Part shown: one piece after another, positions 45,111-56,074 of the stretch
Layout of the letters: the number at the start of each line of letters is the position of its first letter
Position numbering within the stretch: position 1 is the stretch's first letter
DNA from: Spirometra erinaceieuropaei
Taxonomy: Eukaryota > Platyhelminthes > Cestoda > Diphyllobothriidea > Diphyllobothriidae
Assembly: GCA_902702965.1 (NCBI GenBank)
Contig: CACRXP010000089.1
Location: 188,599-252,598, forward strand
DNA: 64,000 nucleotides
Reading direction: 5' to 3'
The notes under the pieces: generated by a model
Databases searched by the model: none
Told to the model about the DNA's origin: nothing
The model's input: the letters and a program-made list of their open reading frames with translations, nothing else
Position numbers and translations under genes: made by a program

Positions 45111-46780
45111 GTGCGAAGGCGACGAGGAGCGGGAAGAGACAGAGGTTGTTGTTTCTTGTTTGTTGGTTTCGACTGCAGGTATTGCAGTCTGCATCCCACA
45201 GTCTGCTTAAAATCACGTCGGACGCAAAATGCCAGTTCAGTAGCAAAGAAAGGCATATTTGTGCCAGCGAGGAAAACTAGCTAAAGGCAATTTAGTCTAC
45301 CTGTCCGCATGTATGCTGTCAAGATTTATTGCAGCTTTTCTGACATTTCGAACTTACCAGCTTGCTATATGAACATGAGCTGGTGTAACAAGAAGGTGGA
45401 CAGGGACTATAATTTTTGTACATCATGCGTGGTTGCGTATGTAAAACCATCTTTCTGGTCTTCATGAACGGCCATCGTTTAAAATAAGAGAAAGATGCAC
45501 ATAGAGTAAAAACAGTATATTTAAATGTGGAACTGAATTTAGACTAGGTTGGTTTTAGGACCTTATGAAATTGTTGGATTGTTGGAATGAAACTTGAGGG
45601 TGATTGAAAAGAACACCTGAAATAGCTGCTAGTTAATGTGCTGTCCCCGGTTTAGGCTTATAAACTCTGAAGGTTCGATGAGGAGAGCCCCTCTTGTGTA
45701 GAATCAAGGTTGGCGAAGGACACATGTTCTTGAGGACATCAAACTTGCGTCCGTGTATTTCTTAGCATTCAACCCCGCTAAATTTTAAACATGTCTACAG
45801 TCCTCTGAAAGTAGCCGCACATTTAAGTTTTTTTCACGAGGAGCGGTCTGTTGGTACAAACACGCACTTGGAAATTAAGGCGCGCAAACTGCACGTGATT
45901 TGGTCAAGATAATCATGGGGACACTAGTAACAGACAAAGCATTGCTATGGGTGGGAAATCGAGAAAAAGCAAAAATAGGGAGACCATGCTACTTACGTGG
46001 ATGTGGTTTGATGTACTTTAAGTTTCGGTGGATCGTGGTTTTTAATTTATAACAGTCCAGTTCCAGCCCAACTACAGTCGGATTCTAACGACTCCTCGAG
46101 TGAGTTGCAGAAATGGTTTTCGTTTGCATTTACGTAAAGAAAATCACACTTTTTAAGAGACAACCGCGAAAGCGTATCCAGAGCCGAGCATATTCAAAAG
46201 CTTCTCATGCAGCAACCGACGTCTGAAACTTTACTGAACTTAATAGTTCTTACCCCGAAAGAAGGCATTGTAATCACTATTTCGCTCTGAAACTCGAAGT
46301 CGGCAGGTGACAGTTTTAAGAAAGTTGAATAACGCTGCTTTTATTTCTTTGATTGAAGTGCACGGATTCGACAAAATGGTTGCGTGGTAAGATATTCATG
46401 TATTATTTTGAGACGGTGCTTCAGAAATACATTGCCCAACTAAAGTAAAATGCGAAAGAAATCTTTGTGCTGGGCGATAAAATCAAAAGTTGCGAAAATT
46501 CCCATGGAGCCATTCAGAATAGCATTTGGTGAGCAAACACGTGCTTTTGATAAATTCTCATCGCGCCTGTGCATTTATATGGGAACGAGGTACAGAGCGA
46601 AACGTGTGAGCGATAAGAAGTATCGATTGTGGTTGATCTTTTCATACAAGCGGGTAGTGTGGATAGGGGGAGGGGGGAGAGGAGGTAGTAGGTGACAGGG
46701 AAGGTTAGGTAGAGCCGTGTCGTAAGGAGGGGAGGGGAGAGGTGGGGGCGCGGAGACGTGCACACAGTTAATCGATCTTT
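45111..46780. other. unassigned stretch
   Basis: Mostly AT-rich with no recognised feature. A purine-rich G/A tract occurs at about 46659-46750. Confidence 0.4.
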
Positions 46781-46784
46781 GACC

Positions 46785-47010
46785 ATGGCAGACGCGGAGT
46801 GTGCAAGAGGCTCTTCTGCGCGCACAGGATCGGCCTCCATAGCCTGATGGCGGTTGCTTCTGGTGTTCCTTGTACTCGTTGACCCAATCGCTTATGGTAT
46901 TTAGTTGGGACCCTTTAGATCGCACGAAGGCTTCGTTGGGATCTACAGGATGCCCAGGGTCAACCATGTGTGTAAGGATGGAGCTGTGCACGCCCTTAAT
47001 GTCAGATTGG
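46785..47010 (-). pseudogene. Penelope-like element C-terminal fragment
   Basis: HSSILTHMVDPGHPVDPNEA then, after a frame change, ATAIRLWRPILCAQKSLLHT and PRLPWSK match the end of the GIY-YIG domain and the C-terminus as at 39100. The YIG motif is missing. Confidence 0.78.
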
Positions 47011-47034
47011 CAAAGTTGAGAGATCCGGGTTGAT

Positions 47035-48335
47035 TATTTGAAGAAGAAGATAGGCTCTCCCGAACAGGTTTAATTAAATGCTGACGTTTCAAAGAGCTGG
47101 GTCGGCTGTTCATTGTCAAAGCCTAAAATGCACTTCATCGACCAGAAATTTAATTTACAGTGGCATTTTGTGTTTGTCGGCCTCAGGCTGATCGATTTTG
47201 CCCTCCTCTCGCTGCCTCGGCCTCTCAGGCGATAATTGACAGGCATTTTGACTGTGTGCTTTGTGAGTCACCACTCCGTCGAGGGGAGCTGATTGAACCT
47301 TAGTTGGGCAGTCGGTCTGGCGGTTCTTGTTCTTCCTCACCGAGTAAACTCAGCGTCAGGCTATCTCCGTAGACCTTATTAAGTCCGGTGTGGTTGTCTG
47401 GTTCTGAGCTATACGATTGTAATGACGTAGGACTTTGTAAGCCGCAGGAAGGTCCAGATGCCTGTTGACAGAGTGGGCATCGCAGAACCACGTGTAGAGA
47501 GTTAGTCATTCTGTTTTTGTTTTGCCCCGGCCTAAGATGATAGCCCGCTGGAGGTCAAAAGTATGCCCTGTTTCTCCAACGTGTGTTGCTAGTTGGGAGT
47601 TAGGGTTTAACCTCCGAGTGGCCGATTTGTGCTCTTGTAGGCGAGTTTGTAATTTCCGCCCGGTTTCGCCCACATAATTGCAGTCGCCCTCATTGCAATT
47701 AATTTTGTAGATGACTACTGAGGTTTCAGCGGGTGGCAATGGGTCTTTAGGTTGCATCAGGCGACGTCGAATTGTTGCTTGGGGTCGGTGGGCTATGCCT
47801 ACTATAATGGGTTGTAACAGTCGCGAGACCGCCTCAGAAACCCCTTTAACGTAAGGAATGGCCCTCCAGACTTCGGGTTCCTGCTCACTTGGCCGTCGTC
47901 TGGACGCCCAACGTCTGCTTCTCTCGATTAAAGGTCCGGAATAACCATTGGCTGTAAATAGGTTCACAAGGTACAATCGTTCGGCCCTTTCATCTTCCTG
48001 GCGTGCTGCAATGCCTTTCGGCTCTTTGGAACAGAGTGCGGACACAACTACGTTCGTGAGACAGAAGATGGTTGCTGTTGAAGTGTAGGATCTGTCTCGT
48101 TTCGGTGGATTTTCAGAATGCTGTAATTTGCAGATGTCCAGTGGTACACCGGCGCACAAGTACGTCAAGGAAGGGGAGTTGGTTGTTCGTTTCTGCCTCC
48201 ATCGTAAATTGGATATCCGGGTCAACCGAGTTCAGTAGTTCCTTTAGGTGCTCAATGTCAGTTGTTTTGACAACGACGAAGGTGTTATCGACATAGCGGG
48301 CCCAGAACTTCGGTTGATACTTAGTGAACACCATG
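47035..48335 (-). pseudogene. Penelope-like element, RT palm to GIY-YIG, frameshifted
   Basis: Minus strand: WARYVDNTFVVVKTTDIEHL is the RT catalytic box with YVDN instead of YVDD, followed by LPFLDVLVRR (48113-48334). A frameshift leads to an ORF at 47506-48225 with ANGYSGPLIERSRR, IPYVKGVSEAVSRLLQPIIV, VIYKINCNEGDCNYVGETGR and LQTRLQEHKSATRR, the linker and GIY-YIG core. A second frameshift gives WFCDAHSVNRHLDLPAAYKV then LRHYNRIAQNQTTPDLIRST, ending at a stop near 47365. The tail to about 47035 has CTTTGAAACGTCAGC, which I associate with PLE ends (weak). Inactive: active-site change and two frameshifts. Confidence 0.9.
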
Positions 48336-48359
48336 ACGTCAGGTGGATAGGCGCCGACT

Positions 48360-48600
48360 CGTACGACCCACAGGAACTAGTAAAAGAGCGAATGCACATG
48401 GGGGTGGTCTGACCTGGTAGCCTATCCTTAGCTTCCAGCGTAAGACGTGGTTGCTCGAGAAAAATACTTGAACTCTTGTTGCAGGGAAGGTCCGTGGAAC
48501 TGCTTGGGTAAGGCGCCTTCTCAGTAGTTCACCAAGCCGTTTCACGGACCTTCTATTCAGCAAGAGTTCAATACATCGACCAGGTAACCAATGGCAGACG
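48360..48600 (-). pseudogene. Penelope-like element linker fragment, second copy
   Basis: GELLRRRLTQAVPRTFPATR, VQVFFSSNHVLRWKLRIGYQ and, in another frame, HPHV and HSLFY with CGSYESA-like reading match the RT-to-nuclease linker of the 24228/39100 subgroup. It lies directly 5' of the RT box of the other copy, giving a head-to-tail arrangement of two different PLEs. Confidence 0.72.
48471..48572. repeat. imperfect inverted repeat within the PLE linker
   Basis: TTGAACTCTTGTTGCAGGGA...GGAACTGCTTGG is repeated inverted as ATTGAACTCTTGCTGAATAG...AACGGCTTGG, arms about 40 bp, spacer about 20 bp. One arm is linker-coding sequence. Confidence 0.65.
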
Positions 48601-49074
48601 TCCATGTATGGGTCCAGCATCCAAAGCTAGCACATATAGCATCTTCGGCTGACTTTGTAATACGCCTGAAATCTCTCACAACATAAACTTGTCCGATTCT
48701 GTACGGGACTATCCAAGCCTAGTTATCTTTACTGGCTGTTACGTGCGCAAAGAATGTGGGCACACAGTAAACATGCCTAAAATCGACAGGCTAATGTAAT
48801 ACCGATGACTTTGAAGCGAAGGGATATATTCCTTTTCACATTAATTCTTTTATTGATCCTGGCGCCTTCATGTGGATTTATCGAAGTAATTGTTAACAGC
48901 TGATCAGTGTGAAACTGACTCTATGACGCTTACATTTCATAGAAGAACATACTGTACCTGTGTTATCGTACGGACAATTTCAGGAGCGATGAAAAAGCCA
49001 ACAAAAACTATGGAAACTGTGATATTCGCCGATGGTTTATATGCCGCTTCTAGTTTCTCTTATCCTAATCCTAG

Positions 49075-49208
49075 ACCTGGACAAACTCGGTTAAAAACTC
49101 AGACTCTCTTATCAGCAAGTATTAAATCAAGCGCACAGTCAGTGATTTGCCCGACCGTTGCCCTGTCGACCGCAATCGGGCTGAAGTATGTCTGGTTGGC
49201 GATGGCAG
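49075..49208 (+). CDS. possible exon of an unrecognised gene
   Basis: A pyrimidine tract and acceptor TCCTAATCCTAG precede a single open frame of 44 codons, PGQTRLKTQTLLSAS then TVALSTAIGLKYVWLAMA, ending at a strong donor CAG/GTAAGC. The other two frames are closed. No family recognised and no partner exon found. Confidence 0.3.
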
Positions 49209-49420
49209 GTAAGCGAGTAATGCTTGTTTCAGTTCGCCTCGTCTATGTCGTCACTTCTTTAACTCGTGTTGCCTTCATTCAGTCACATAATCATAAGAAG
49301 TCTTGACTGAACTCAAAGGAAGAACATAACAAGTATATTATTCTGTACAATTTGATTAACGGACACTTACTTTCGTATGAACTGCTATCCCCGTCTGATC
49401 ATAAGTTTCAGAGCGTTAGA

Positions 49421-49570
49421 CCCACTGTCTAGTGGTTGGGCGTTCAACTCAGATATTCACTTGTAACACAACTCGGGCGCGGATATCCTAATCTCTCGGC
49501 TCTAAGCCGAAATATGGCTGGCCGACAACAGAACATAAGTCAGAAATGTCTGTTACAATCCCCGCAGCAT
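49421..49570 (+). mobile_element. diverged S2-like SINE
   Basis: CCCACTGTCTAGTGGTTGGG resembles a tRNA A-box region; ATATGGCTGGCCGACAACAG and TAAGTCAGAAATGTCTGTTA match the S2 body. The B-box is decayed. Confidence 0.55.
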
Positions 49571-50250
49571 TAATCATCATTTCAAAAGCCTGGTGTCCAT
49601 AGCGATGTCAATACTAGTCCAATCACCGGAATGCGCTTTAAAACGCGGTTGATCTCCGGACACGCAAGTTCACCTTCGGTAATTCTTCATGGAAATTGCA
49701 CGGTTATATCATTGACGGTTCTATTCAGGTTTCGATGCCCTCTTTGCAAAATCACATAAAACCAAAGTAAAGAAATCAAGTGAAGCTCAAAAGAAACTAA
49801 GTTAAATAAACCGATGCAGAGCAGCAAAGTTAAAACTGGAGTCATACCTAATAAACATTAAAATAATACCTGAAAATATTTCGAGAAGACAAGGACTTTG
49901 AACTCTATTGACGGAGGGCACGATCGTTGAGGAAAGAACTTTATTAGAATGAGGTTTCCGGTTCATATTCCACTCCATCATCAAAGACAGAATCAGATAG
50001 GAGTGCGGGGTCGCATGGGTGTTGCAGTATTTATAGGATGCAGTTGCTATGCCACTGTGTGCCTGTCAAAACTGTCTGCAGTTGTCATGCGCCTGCATTC
50101 CTGTCATATTTATCGACCCTATCATTTATCGTAAGCGTTTGTACGTCAGCAAATCAACTATGTCGATCAGTTGCCTTGTCGCAGCGACTTAATGAAGTCT
50201 TCGCCATAACAACCCTAGTCAGCTAACAGGCTGCCGTAAAAATGGGCATA
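49571..50250. other. unassigned stretch
   Basis: No gene or repeat recognised. Confidence 0.4.
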
Positions 50251-52137
50251 GAGTTAGTGACCTAACTCATGAAATGTGTCGAAATTTACGAACGATTGCC
50301 AATCACTCACAAACCGACACCATTTCATGAGTCCAATGTCTACGCTAATTAAGTAAAAGTTCAAAAGAATTAAAAACGCAAGAGAAATATTAGAGGCAGT
50401 GTTGCGTTGTTTAGAAATAACGATTACTTTAGAAAAGCGCAATATCCCGAAAACGTCAGAAATGGCTCCGTTTTAGATGTAGTAAATGTATTTTCATACC
50501 AAAAACGTAGTATATATGAAAAAGGAAAAAACTCTAATGATAGTGTTTTAGTGACGTTTACATCTAAATATCGTTTAATAATTAGTGTGTTTTCATATAT
50601 GACGGTTTTCAACTGCCTACTTTCTGAGTGTAGATTCCAAAACAGTTTTCAAAGGATTCGTGTTATCCTTGCTTCGTATGAGTTAAATGAGATGGGATTC
50701 AACAAGAACAACCGTATTTTGCTTGATTTTACCAATGGGAACGTCGTGAAAACAAAAGTTTTCATAATGTGACGTACTATTAGGCCGGTCGGTGCCTAAT
50801 AAATTTAAATAGAACTGACAGGCGTGATCGTAAACATATCATTTTGTGTTTTTAGAGAGAACTTTTCTCCTGTTAATTTAATTTGCACCTTTCGTTCATT
50901 TTTGATTGCGTTGAGTTTCAGATCGGCCTCGAAATGTTGCTGAATACTTAATGATTCTCAGTGTTTTCACCCGATCGTCCACAAAGACAGATTGTGAATT
51001 ACCTGTCTGTTAAGAACTTTCAAATAAGATTATTCTTGAAGGTATTTGCCGAATTAGTGAGTGCTCGGGCGCTCATGTTCAATAAGCTGGTCGTTTGGGT
51101 CACATGTGAAGAATCATTCAAACACCAAAATTCATTTTCGAGAAAAACAGCTGTCCACAACGAAAGTCAGCAACGAATATGTCTTCGACCAATAAGAAAA
51201 CTTTCCTTACTAAGTCACCTCTTTAAGAAGTGCTTTGTTACTGCACTCCGTTGACGGATCCCTGTTACTTTGCATTTTTGCATGGTGGGGCCATGTAAAA
51301 ATTTGACACTTTGGCCTTTTCTCTCACGTTCCTAAACAATACTAATATTTTTCTACCGTAAACGTAAGAACACGCCCTTCTCTATACATTGAGGCGATTT
51401 CCACTGTTTTTGCTTGCTTTTAGACTCCGTTCTTTGATTATGAATGCACGGCAGAGAGCCCATTTAGATACTGATATTTTGCTAAAATTACTAATGTTTT
51501 GCTCACTCTATTTCGGAATAAGGTATGCACAGAAATTAAACTACACGATAAGTAGTTTTTCGTATGTTCAAAACTAGAAATGACCATTCGGTGGTGGCCA
51601 TTTATGTGACATCGGGCAGAATTTTCCCAACGGCAAAACAATTTCAGTTCATCTAAATGAAGGAATCCCTATCTTCGTTATCAATGTACTTTAGGGTACC
51701 AAATCGCACAGATCTGCTAATTTGACATTAAGAAATTGATAAAACCTCTGGTTTCTGTAAAATAACATTTGCGTTAGTAGGTTGAGTATCACGGTTAACA
51801 TCGAACAAAAAATAAACTTTCAAGTTCGATTAAATCTCTTTGTTAAAACTCTTGTGCGTAAATTACTATCCTTTCAATGAAAAAGTCGCTCAGTTGCGTA
51901 ACCGGAGTCTAGGACATGTATTAGCATAGAAAATTGCACGAATATATTTCAACGTCCATTTTCGCTAAAATGTGCTGATATTTTACTTGATATAATTACT
52001 TAAACACAATTTCTGCACAAGAAAAGGACAGCTCCTTGAATTATGTGGATGAGCGAACAAAATGCGCAACGTTAACGATGACCAGAAATTCTAGCATCAG
52101 TTTCCGTTATCAGATTTCATGAGATAGGTCACGTACT
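50251..52137. mobile_element. possible large PAL-type element, decayed
   Basis: The left end TTAGTGACCTAACTCATGAA mirrors the right end TTTCATGAGATAGGTCACGT (about 52114-52133), as in other PAL copies. Just inside the left end is a mini-palindrome at 50266-50333 (CTCATGAAATG ... CGACACCATTTCATGAG). The interior 50404-50770 resembles PAL2 at 7740-7830 (TCCCGAAAACGT, TTTTAGATGTA). Most of 50800-52100 is AT-rich and unrecognised, so the two ends may belong to separate copies. Confidence 0.4.
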
Positions 52138-52272
52138 GCACTCTGCTTTTGTAAGAATTCACATTTCATTATCAGCTTAACACATATTCCCTGGTACGTA
52201 AATATTGTCACTTTTCTTTTGACAAAACAGGGATATCGCTACAGGCATTTTTAACATTATGCGAGACACGTT

Positions 52273-52619
52273 TTATCTTCTCAATAAATCCAACGAATGA
52301 ATCACCGTTGTCTGCAATTTGTTGCCTAATATTACAGAGGTTCCAGATATTATGAGTGTTGCATTTAAAAATATTGTCTTATTTAAGGAAAGATCTCCAA
52401 CTTCCCACAGTGCTGTCGATAAAGAACTTGTGTCCTCTGCGGTTGCTCTTATGTAAGGACTGACTAGAAGGGTAGGACTAGCTGAACAACATAGAGCTCC
52501 CACACCATGCAAAGCTGGCCTCCGCTTAAATAGAATTTTTAGCAACTTTGATCTGGAAGCATCTTCAGTCATCCGGTTTTCTTTTAACAATCTGAAACAG
52601 TCGTTGAAATACTCCCCTA
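52273..52619 (-). other. unrecognised ORF stretch
   Basis: The minus-strand frame is open for 158 codons to 52749, but its first third is R-repeat sequence. The rest reads EYFNDCFRLLKENRMTEDAS and later GDLSLNKTIFLNATLIISGT. It looks protein-like, but I know no match and see no clear splice sites. May be a coding remnant. Confidence 0.25.
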
Positions 52620-52855
52620 TGACAAACACGACAACAGTTCGGTCGTCGTTTGCGACGATGGACTCAGGGACAATGACTTGTGCACGAACAAGTTGATAAT
52701 GATAGGAGACATGCGCTGCATCCATCGCACTCGCTCCTGCCTCACCCATCTTAGCCCGGTCTCAGCACAGGGTCGGGCGCAGGTAGCTAGTACGGCGTGG
52801 GCTTGCGCCAAGACTTGCCGCCCTACGTCCCCTTGCATGAAATTGGTAATGGGTG
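52620..52855 (-). repeat. R repeat fragment
   Basis: CAGTTCGGTCGTCGTTTGCG, GACATGCGCTGCATCCATCG and CGCCAAGACTTGCCGCC correspond to the start and middle of an R unit at 62705. Confidence 0.6.
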
Positions 52856-54232
52856 CGTAGCCTAATAACGCATGCTGTATCCCGGCGCAACTCTTGCGTG
52901 GCCCGTTGAAGGGGATAAGCGAGCATCATAATGACAGAGTTAATAAAATTCGTTAGTGTGAAGGCGATTTCGCAACCCTATTCCATCCCTTTTGTCACTA
53001 CGAAGGCTCCCGAGGTTGATTCAACTTATAATTACTTCTGGCGAATCGACGTATTCTGCACTAATTAATCTGACACACTTGAAACTATCAAAACGCGGTC
53101 AAAGTCGTGTTATGCAATGTTGCCAGCTTACGTAATAGCTCGACTTTTCCCAGGAAAGATGTTTAGACTTCAATGACTCATTGTTGTGGCCTATATGGCC
53201 TCTCTCAAGCAGCTGGGGTCTGAGCTCTTATGTGGAGCGTTTGCGGCCGCTCTATGTTATGTCAGTTATTGAACTTGATTCTCTTACTAGAACGACCAAA
53301 CTTGCTAAGAAACGCGACCTGATAATTTGTCAACGTACAGGATAACTCTCCCTCTCTTTGGCCAAGGATTTGCTGCAATAGCGCCTTCCGAATGAGGCTT
53401 TTGTGATGCAAATGCGTGAGATTGGACATTCCCCTCGTCGAAACCGAACTCGTGTAGGGTTGGTAATCAGCCAACGTGTGAAACAAGGGGTTTTTGTTAT
53501 AATCTTGTCAGTCACTGTATGCGCAATCATGTTTTGCCCTTGGCGTCTGGTGAAAATGGGACTAGAGAGTGCCGTAAACGTCGTGGACGTCTCCTTCACT
53601 ACAAATAACTTCGCTCGCAGGTCACTACTGCGTCTTCACGTCAATCATCGACGTAAACGTTCAAGGTCATAGAACTATTGCTCGATCCTGTATTTGGCAA
53701 TGCAAGTCGCTTTTCACCGGTACGCCTCGCTGATCCCGTTTCCTCGCACTTAGTTCATCGGTTGTCGTTGAAGCCGGCGGGAACACACCGACGTTGTCAT
53801 ATTGCGATTGGTGAGGGAATTAGTGATGAAGTTGTGTGTTTGGTAGGAGTATGTTATTATTGCAGCCTTCTACTCCGTGACAACCAAACACTCCTTTCCA
53901 GGTAGCGTTATTTGTGTCTGACTCAGACGCAGAAGTCGTCGAGAAGATAGTTTTTCCGTCCTCTGCATACTTCACGCCCGTTTGGCATTTGATTCGACCT
54001 AAAACGACCTACCAGACCGTCTGGTGACTCAATTAACTCGTTAACTGAGTGAAGTACACCATGAAGCTTTGCAATGATTTACCGTAATAGCAACACCGGT
54101 ATTAGCTAAAAGCCCAGACACGCGTGTTTCGCCGATCTTATGCCGCTGCCTGAGGGGTTCGGCTCGTCAGTGAGACCCCAGCTTTCCCGGTGTGTTTTCT
54201 GGTATCTGAACTCCAGTTTCGACTTGCCTTGG
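52856..54232. other. unassigned stretch
   Basis: ORFs at 53330-53599 (-), 53403-53672 (+) and 53678-53905 (+) show no family signature. Nothing else seen. Confidence 0.4.
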
Positions 54233-54555
54233 TTAATTTCCGAGGAAATTAATACGCGAACTTCGAGTAAATCTTTCGAAACGGGCCTTTTCAGGCACGC
54301 TCCAAATTTTGATATGAATATTTGAGCTGAAATCCATCAGCTACTGCGGAACAACCGCTTAATATTCACAAACCGCCAGTTGGACAGCTCTATACTACTG
54401 GCTGCCTGTTGGCGGTTTGTGAATATTAAGCGGTTATTCCGCAGTAGCTGATGGATTTCAGCTCAAATATTCATATCCAAATTTGGAGCGTGCCTGAAAA
54501 GGCCCGTTTCGAAAGATTTACTCCAAGGTCGCGCATTAGTTTCCTCGGAAATTAA
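54233..54555. repeat. near-perfect palindrome, 146-bp arms
   Basis: Arms 54233-54378 and 54410-54555 are the same length and close to identical as inverted copies, with a 31-base loop. Ends read TTAATTTCCGAGGAAA and its complement; the inner ends read TTCACAAACCGCCA / TGGCGGTTTGTGAA. The few mismatches cluster in the outer 50 bases. A foldback element or a recent inverted duplication. No other copy in the window. Confidence 0.93.
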
Positions 54556-55126
54556 ACAGGGCACTGTGAAGCTTATTATTAACTCGATAAACTCTTCGAA
54601 TATGCCATCAACTGGCGAGAACACATAAGTCTACTTCTGTTGTGACTGCCTAGCATCGTTTGTGATCTTAAATTAACTCGTGGGTGGCAATATCCAAACT
54701 TTTGGTCAGGAGGGCCCTTCGGCCGCTTGCATTATTGAAGGGTAATTCCTACGAAAGTAGGAACATAACAATTATTTTCTGTCCAACAGAGGGAAGATCG
54801 CCAAACGTAAAAGGACAGGGCTACCCCTCTCCCACTGACAGTCCGCTACAAGGTGAATGACGAGTCCTCTGAAGATCTCCGCACCTTTCTAGTGCGTATG
54901 CCGAGATTGAGCAAAGTGTTTTACCTCGTTGACTTCAGTTCCTGCGTACCTTAAGATAACTTCATCCGTTGGGTCGACAAGACATAGGCAGCTGCAACAG
55001 CAGTAAATCCCCTTCTGCAGACACACGCAGGACGAAATCTTCCCATCACCAGCACCATCTTCTGCGCTCCAAACTGAGCGAAGACAACTTGGACGGAGTC
55101 TCACCCGCTTTATTGGCAACCTGAAT
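54556..55126. other. unassigned stretch
   Basis: A minus-strand Cys-rich ORF (54889-55119) has no recognisable family. Nothing else seen. Confidence 0.35.
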
Positions 55127-55305
55127 TACAGTAGGTGGGCTAGCTCATGAAATGTCGATCGAAATTCCGAAATGCGTTTTCGTTTCGAAAAGACTTATTA
55201 AGTAGGGTTGTAAGACAGATCATCGCACAGAGTAATTCGATGATAATTCGGTTACCACAGGATGCTGGCCTTTGAGCGAACTTCTTCACGGCTGCATGCA
55301 AAAAC

Positions 55306-56074
55306 GGTAACAATCAGGAGATGGCACCCAAAAAATCCGTTACCTAGAAATAATACCTTTGACAGTGGACTCAAATGCCTTTAGGCTACATCAGCGGTTG
55401 CAGGCCTACTTTCACGCGCTACTTCGACTTTCCCCGACGGCCTAACATGGGCTGGCCGAACGAACATTGCAGTAGGTTACATGGTCGATGGTCGCTGTTA
55501 CCCAACCTTCCCCATCGTGACACACGTACACCTGAATATACGGCATACATTCGAATTATGGCAGTTTATTACAAAACAAAATCACTTTTAAATAGGATGA
55601 GTCTGCACAACATGGGACAGGAACAGTTCCCAGGCATCTGTCAAACCAAAGACGATACTGTACTTCGTCTATGTGAGCCCAAACAGCTGGACCACATACA
55701 GGGCCTCCCTCGTAGAGTTTCCTTTTCAGTCTGCTCCAGTATGCCACAATGGCATTGGTGTGCTGTCCGGTGATAGGGTCCTTGAAGTTCTTTGAGTGGT
55801 TAACAGAGAAATGCAGATAACCTTCTAAGGGAGGACGAGTATACGCCTTCAACTCGTCCGTTATCACTATACTGCCTTTGGCGACCCATTTTGAAATAAC
55901 GGAACGGAAAGTGGGCCAACTTCGATTATTCATCTGTTCAAATAAGACTTTCCGTCGGCTAGTGTCGTACATCCCGACCAGCCACCACCCATAAAACCCC
56001 TATTTCTACCTGTTCCGTAAGACAGGCTGCTTTGGTTAGGCGGATTTTTTGGACGCCATCTCCCGATTGTTACC
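55306..56074 (-). mobile_element. Merlin DNA transposon, non-autonomous copy
   Basis: 769 bp with 34-bp terminal inverted repeats starting GGTAACAATC and ending CCAAAAAATCCG (three mismatches). Flanked by a perfect 8-bp target duplication GCAAAAAC at 55298-55305 and 56075-56082. Merlin elements are known for 8-9 bp duplications, GG-starting ends and an IS1016/ISXO2-like transposase, and they occur in flatworms. It encodes a truncated transposase on the minus strand. Confidence 0.92.
55556..56030 (-). pseudogene. Merlin/ISXO2-like transposase, truncated
   Basis: Minus-strand reading RNRGFYGWWLVGMYDTSRRK, then KGSIVITDELKAYTRPPLEG, HFSVNHSKNFKDPITGQHTN, AIVAYWSRLKRKLYEG and HIDEVQYRLWFDR. These are the second half of the DDE nuclease fold of ISXO2-type enzymes: the TDELKAY aspartate and the H-x-N-x-I-x-x-W block. 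The position usually Glu in TNxIE reads Val (AIVAYW). The N-terminal part with the first acidic residue is deleted. The reading opens into the TIR at about 56040, so roughly half of a normal 280-300 residue enzyme remains. Inactive. Confidence 0.88.

Noticed and set aside
48890..49306. Single 138-codon ORF as a complete gene
   Set aside because: Strong splice acceptor at 49074 and donor at 49209 inside it argue that only 49075-49208 could be coding.
55375..55773. 132-codon + strand ORF inside the Merlin element
   Set aside because: It is the antisense shadow of the transposase reading on the minus strand.
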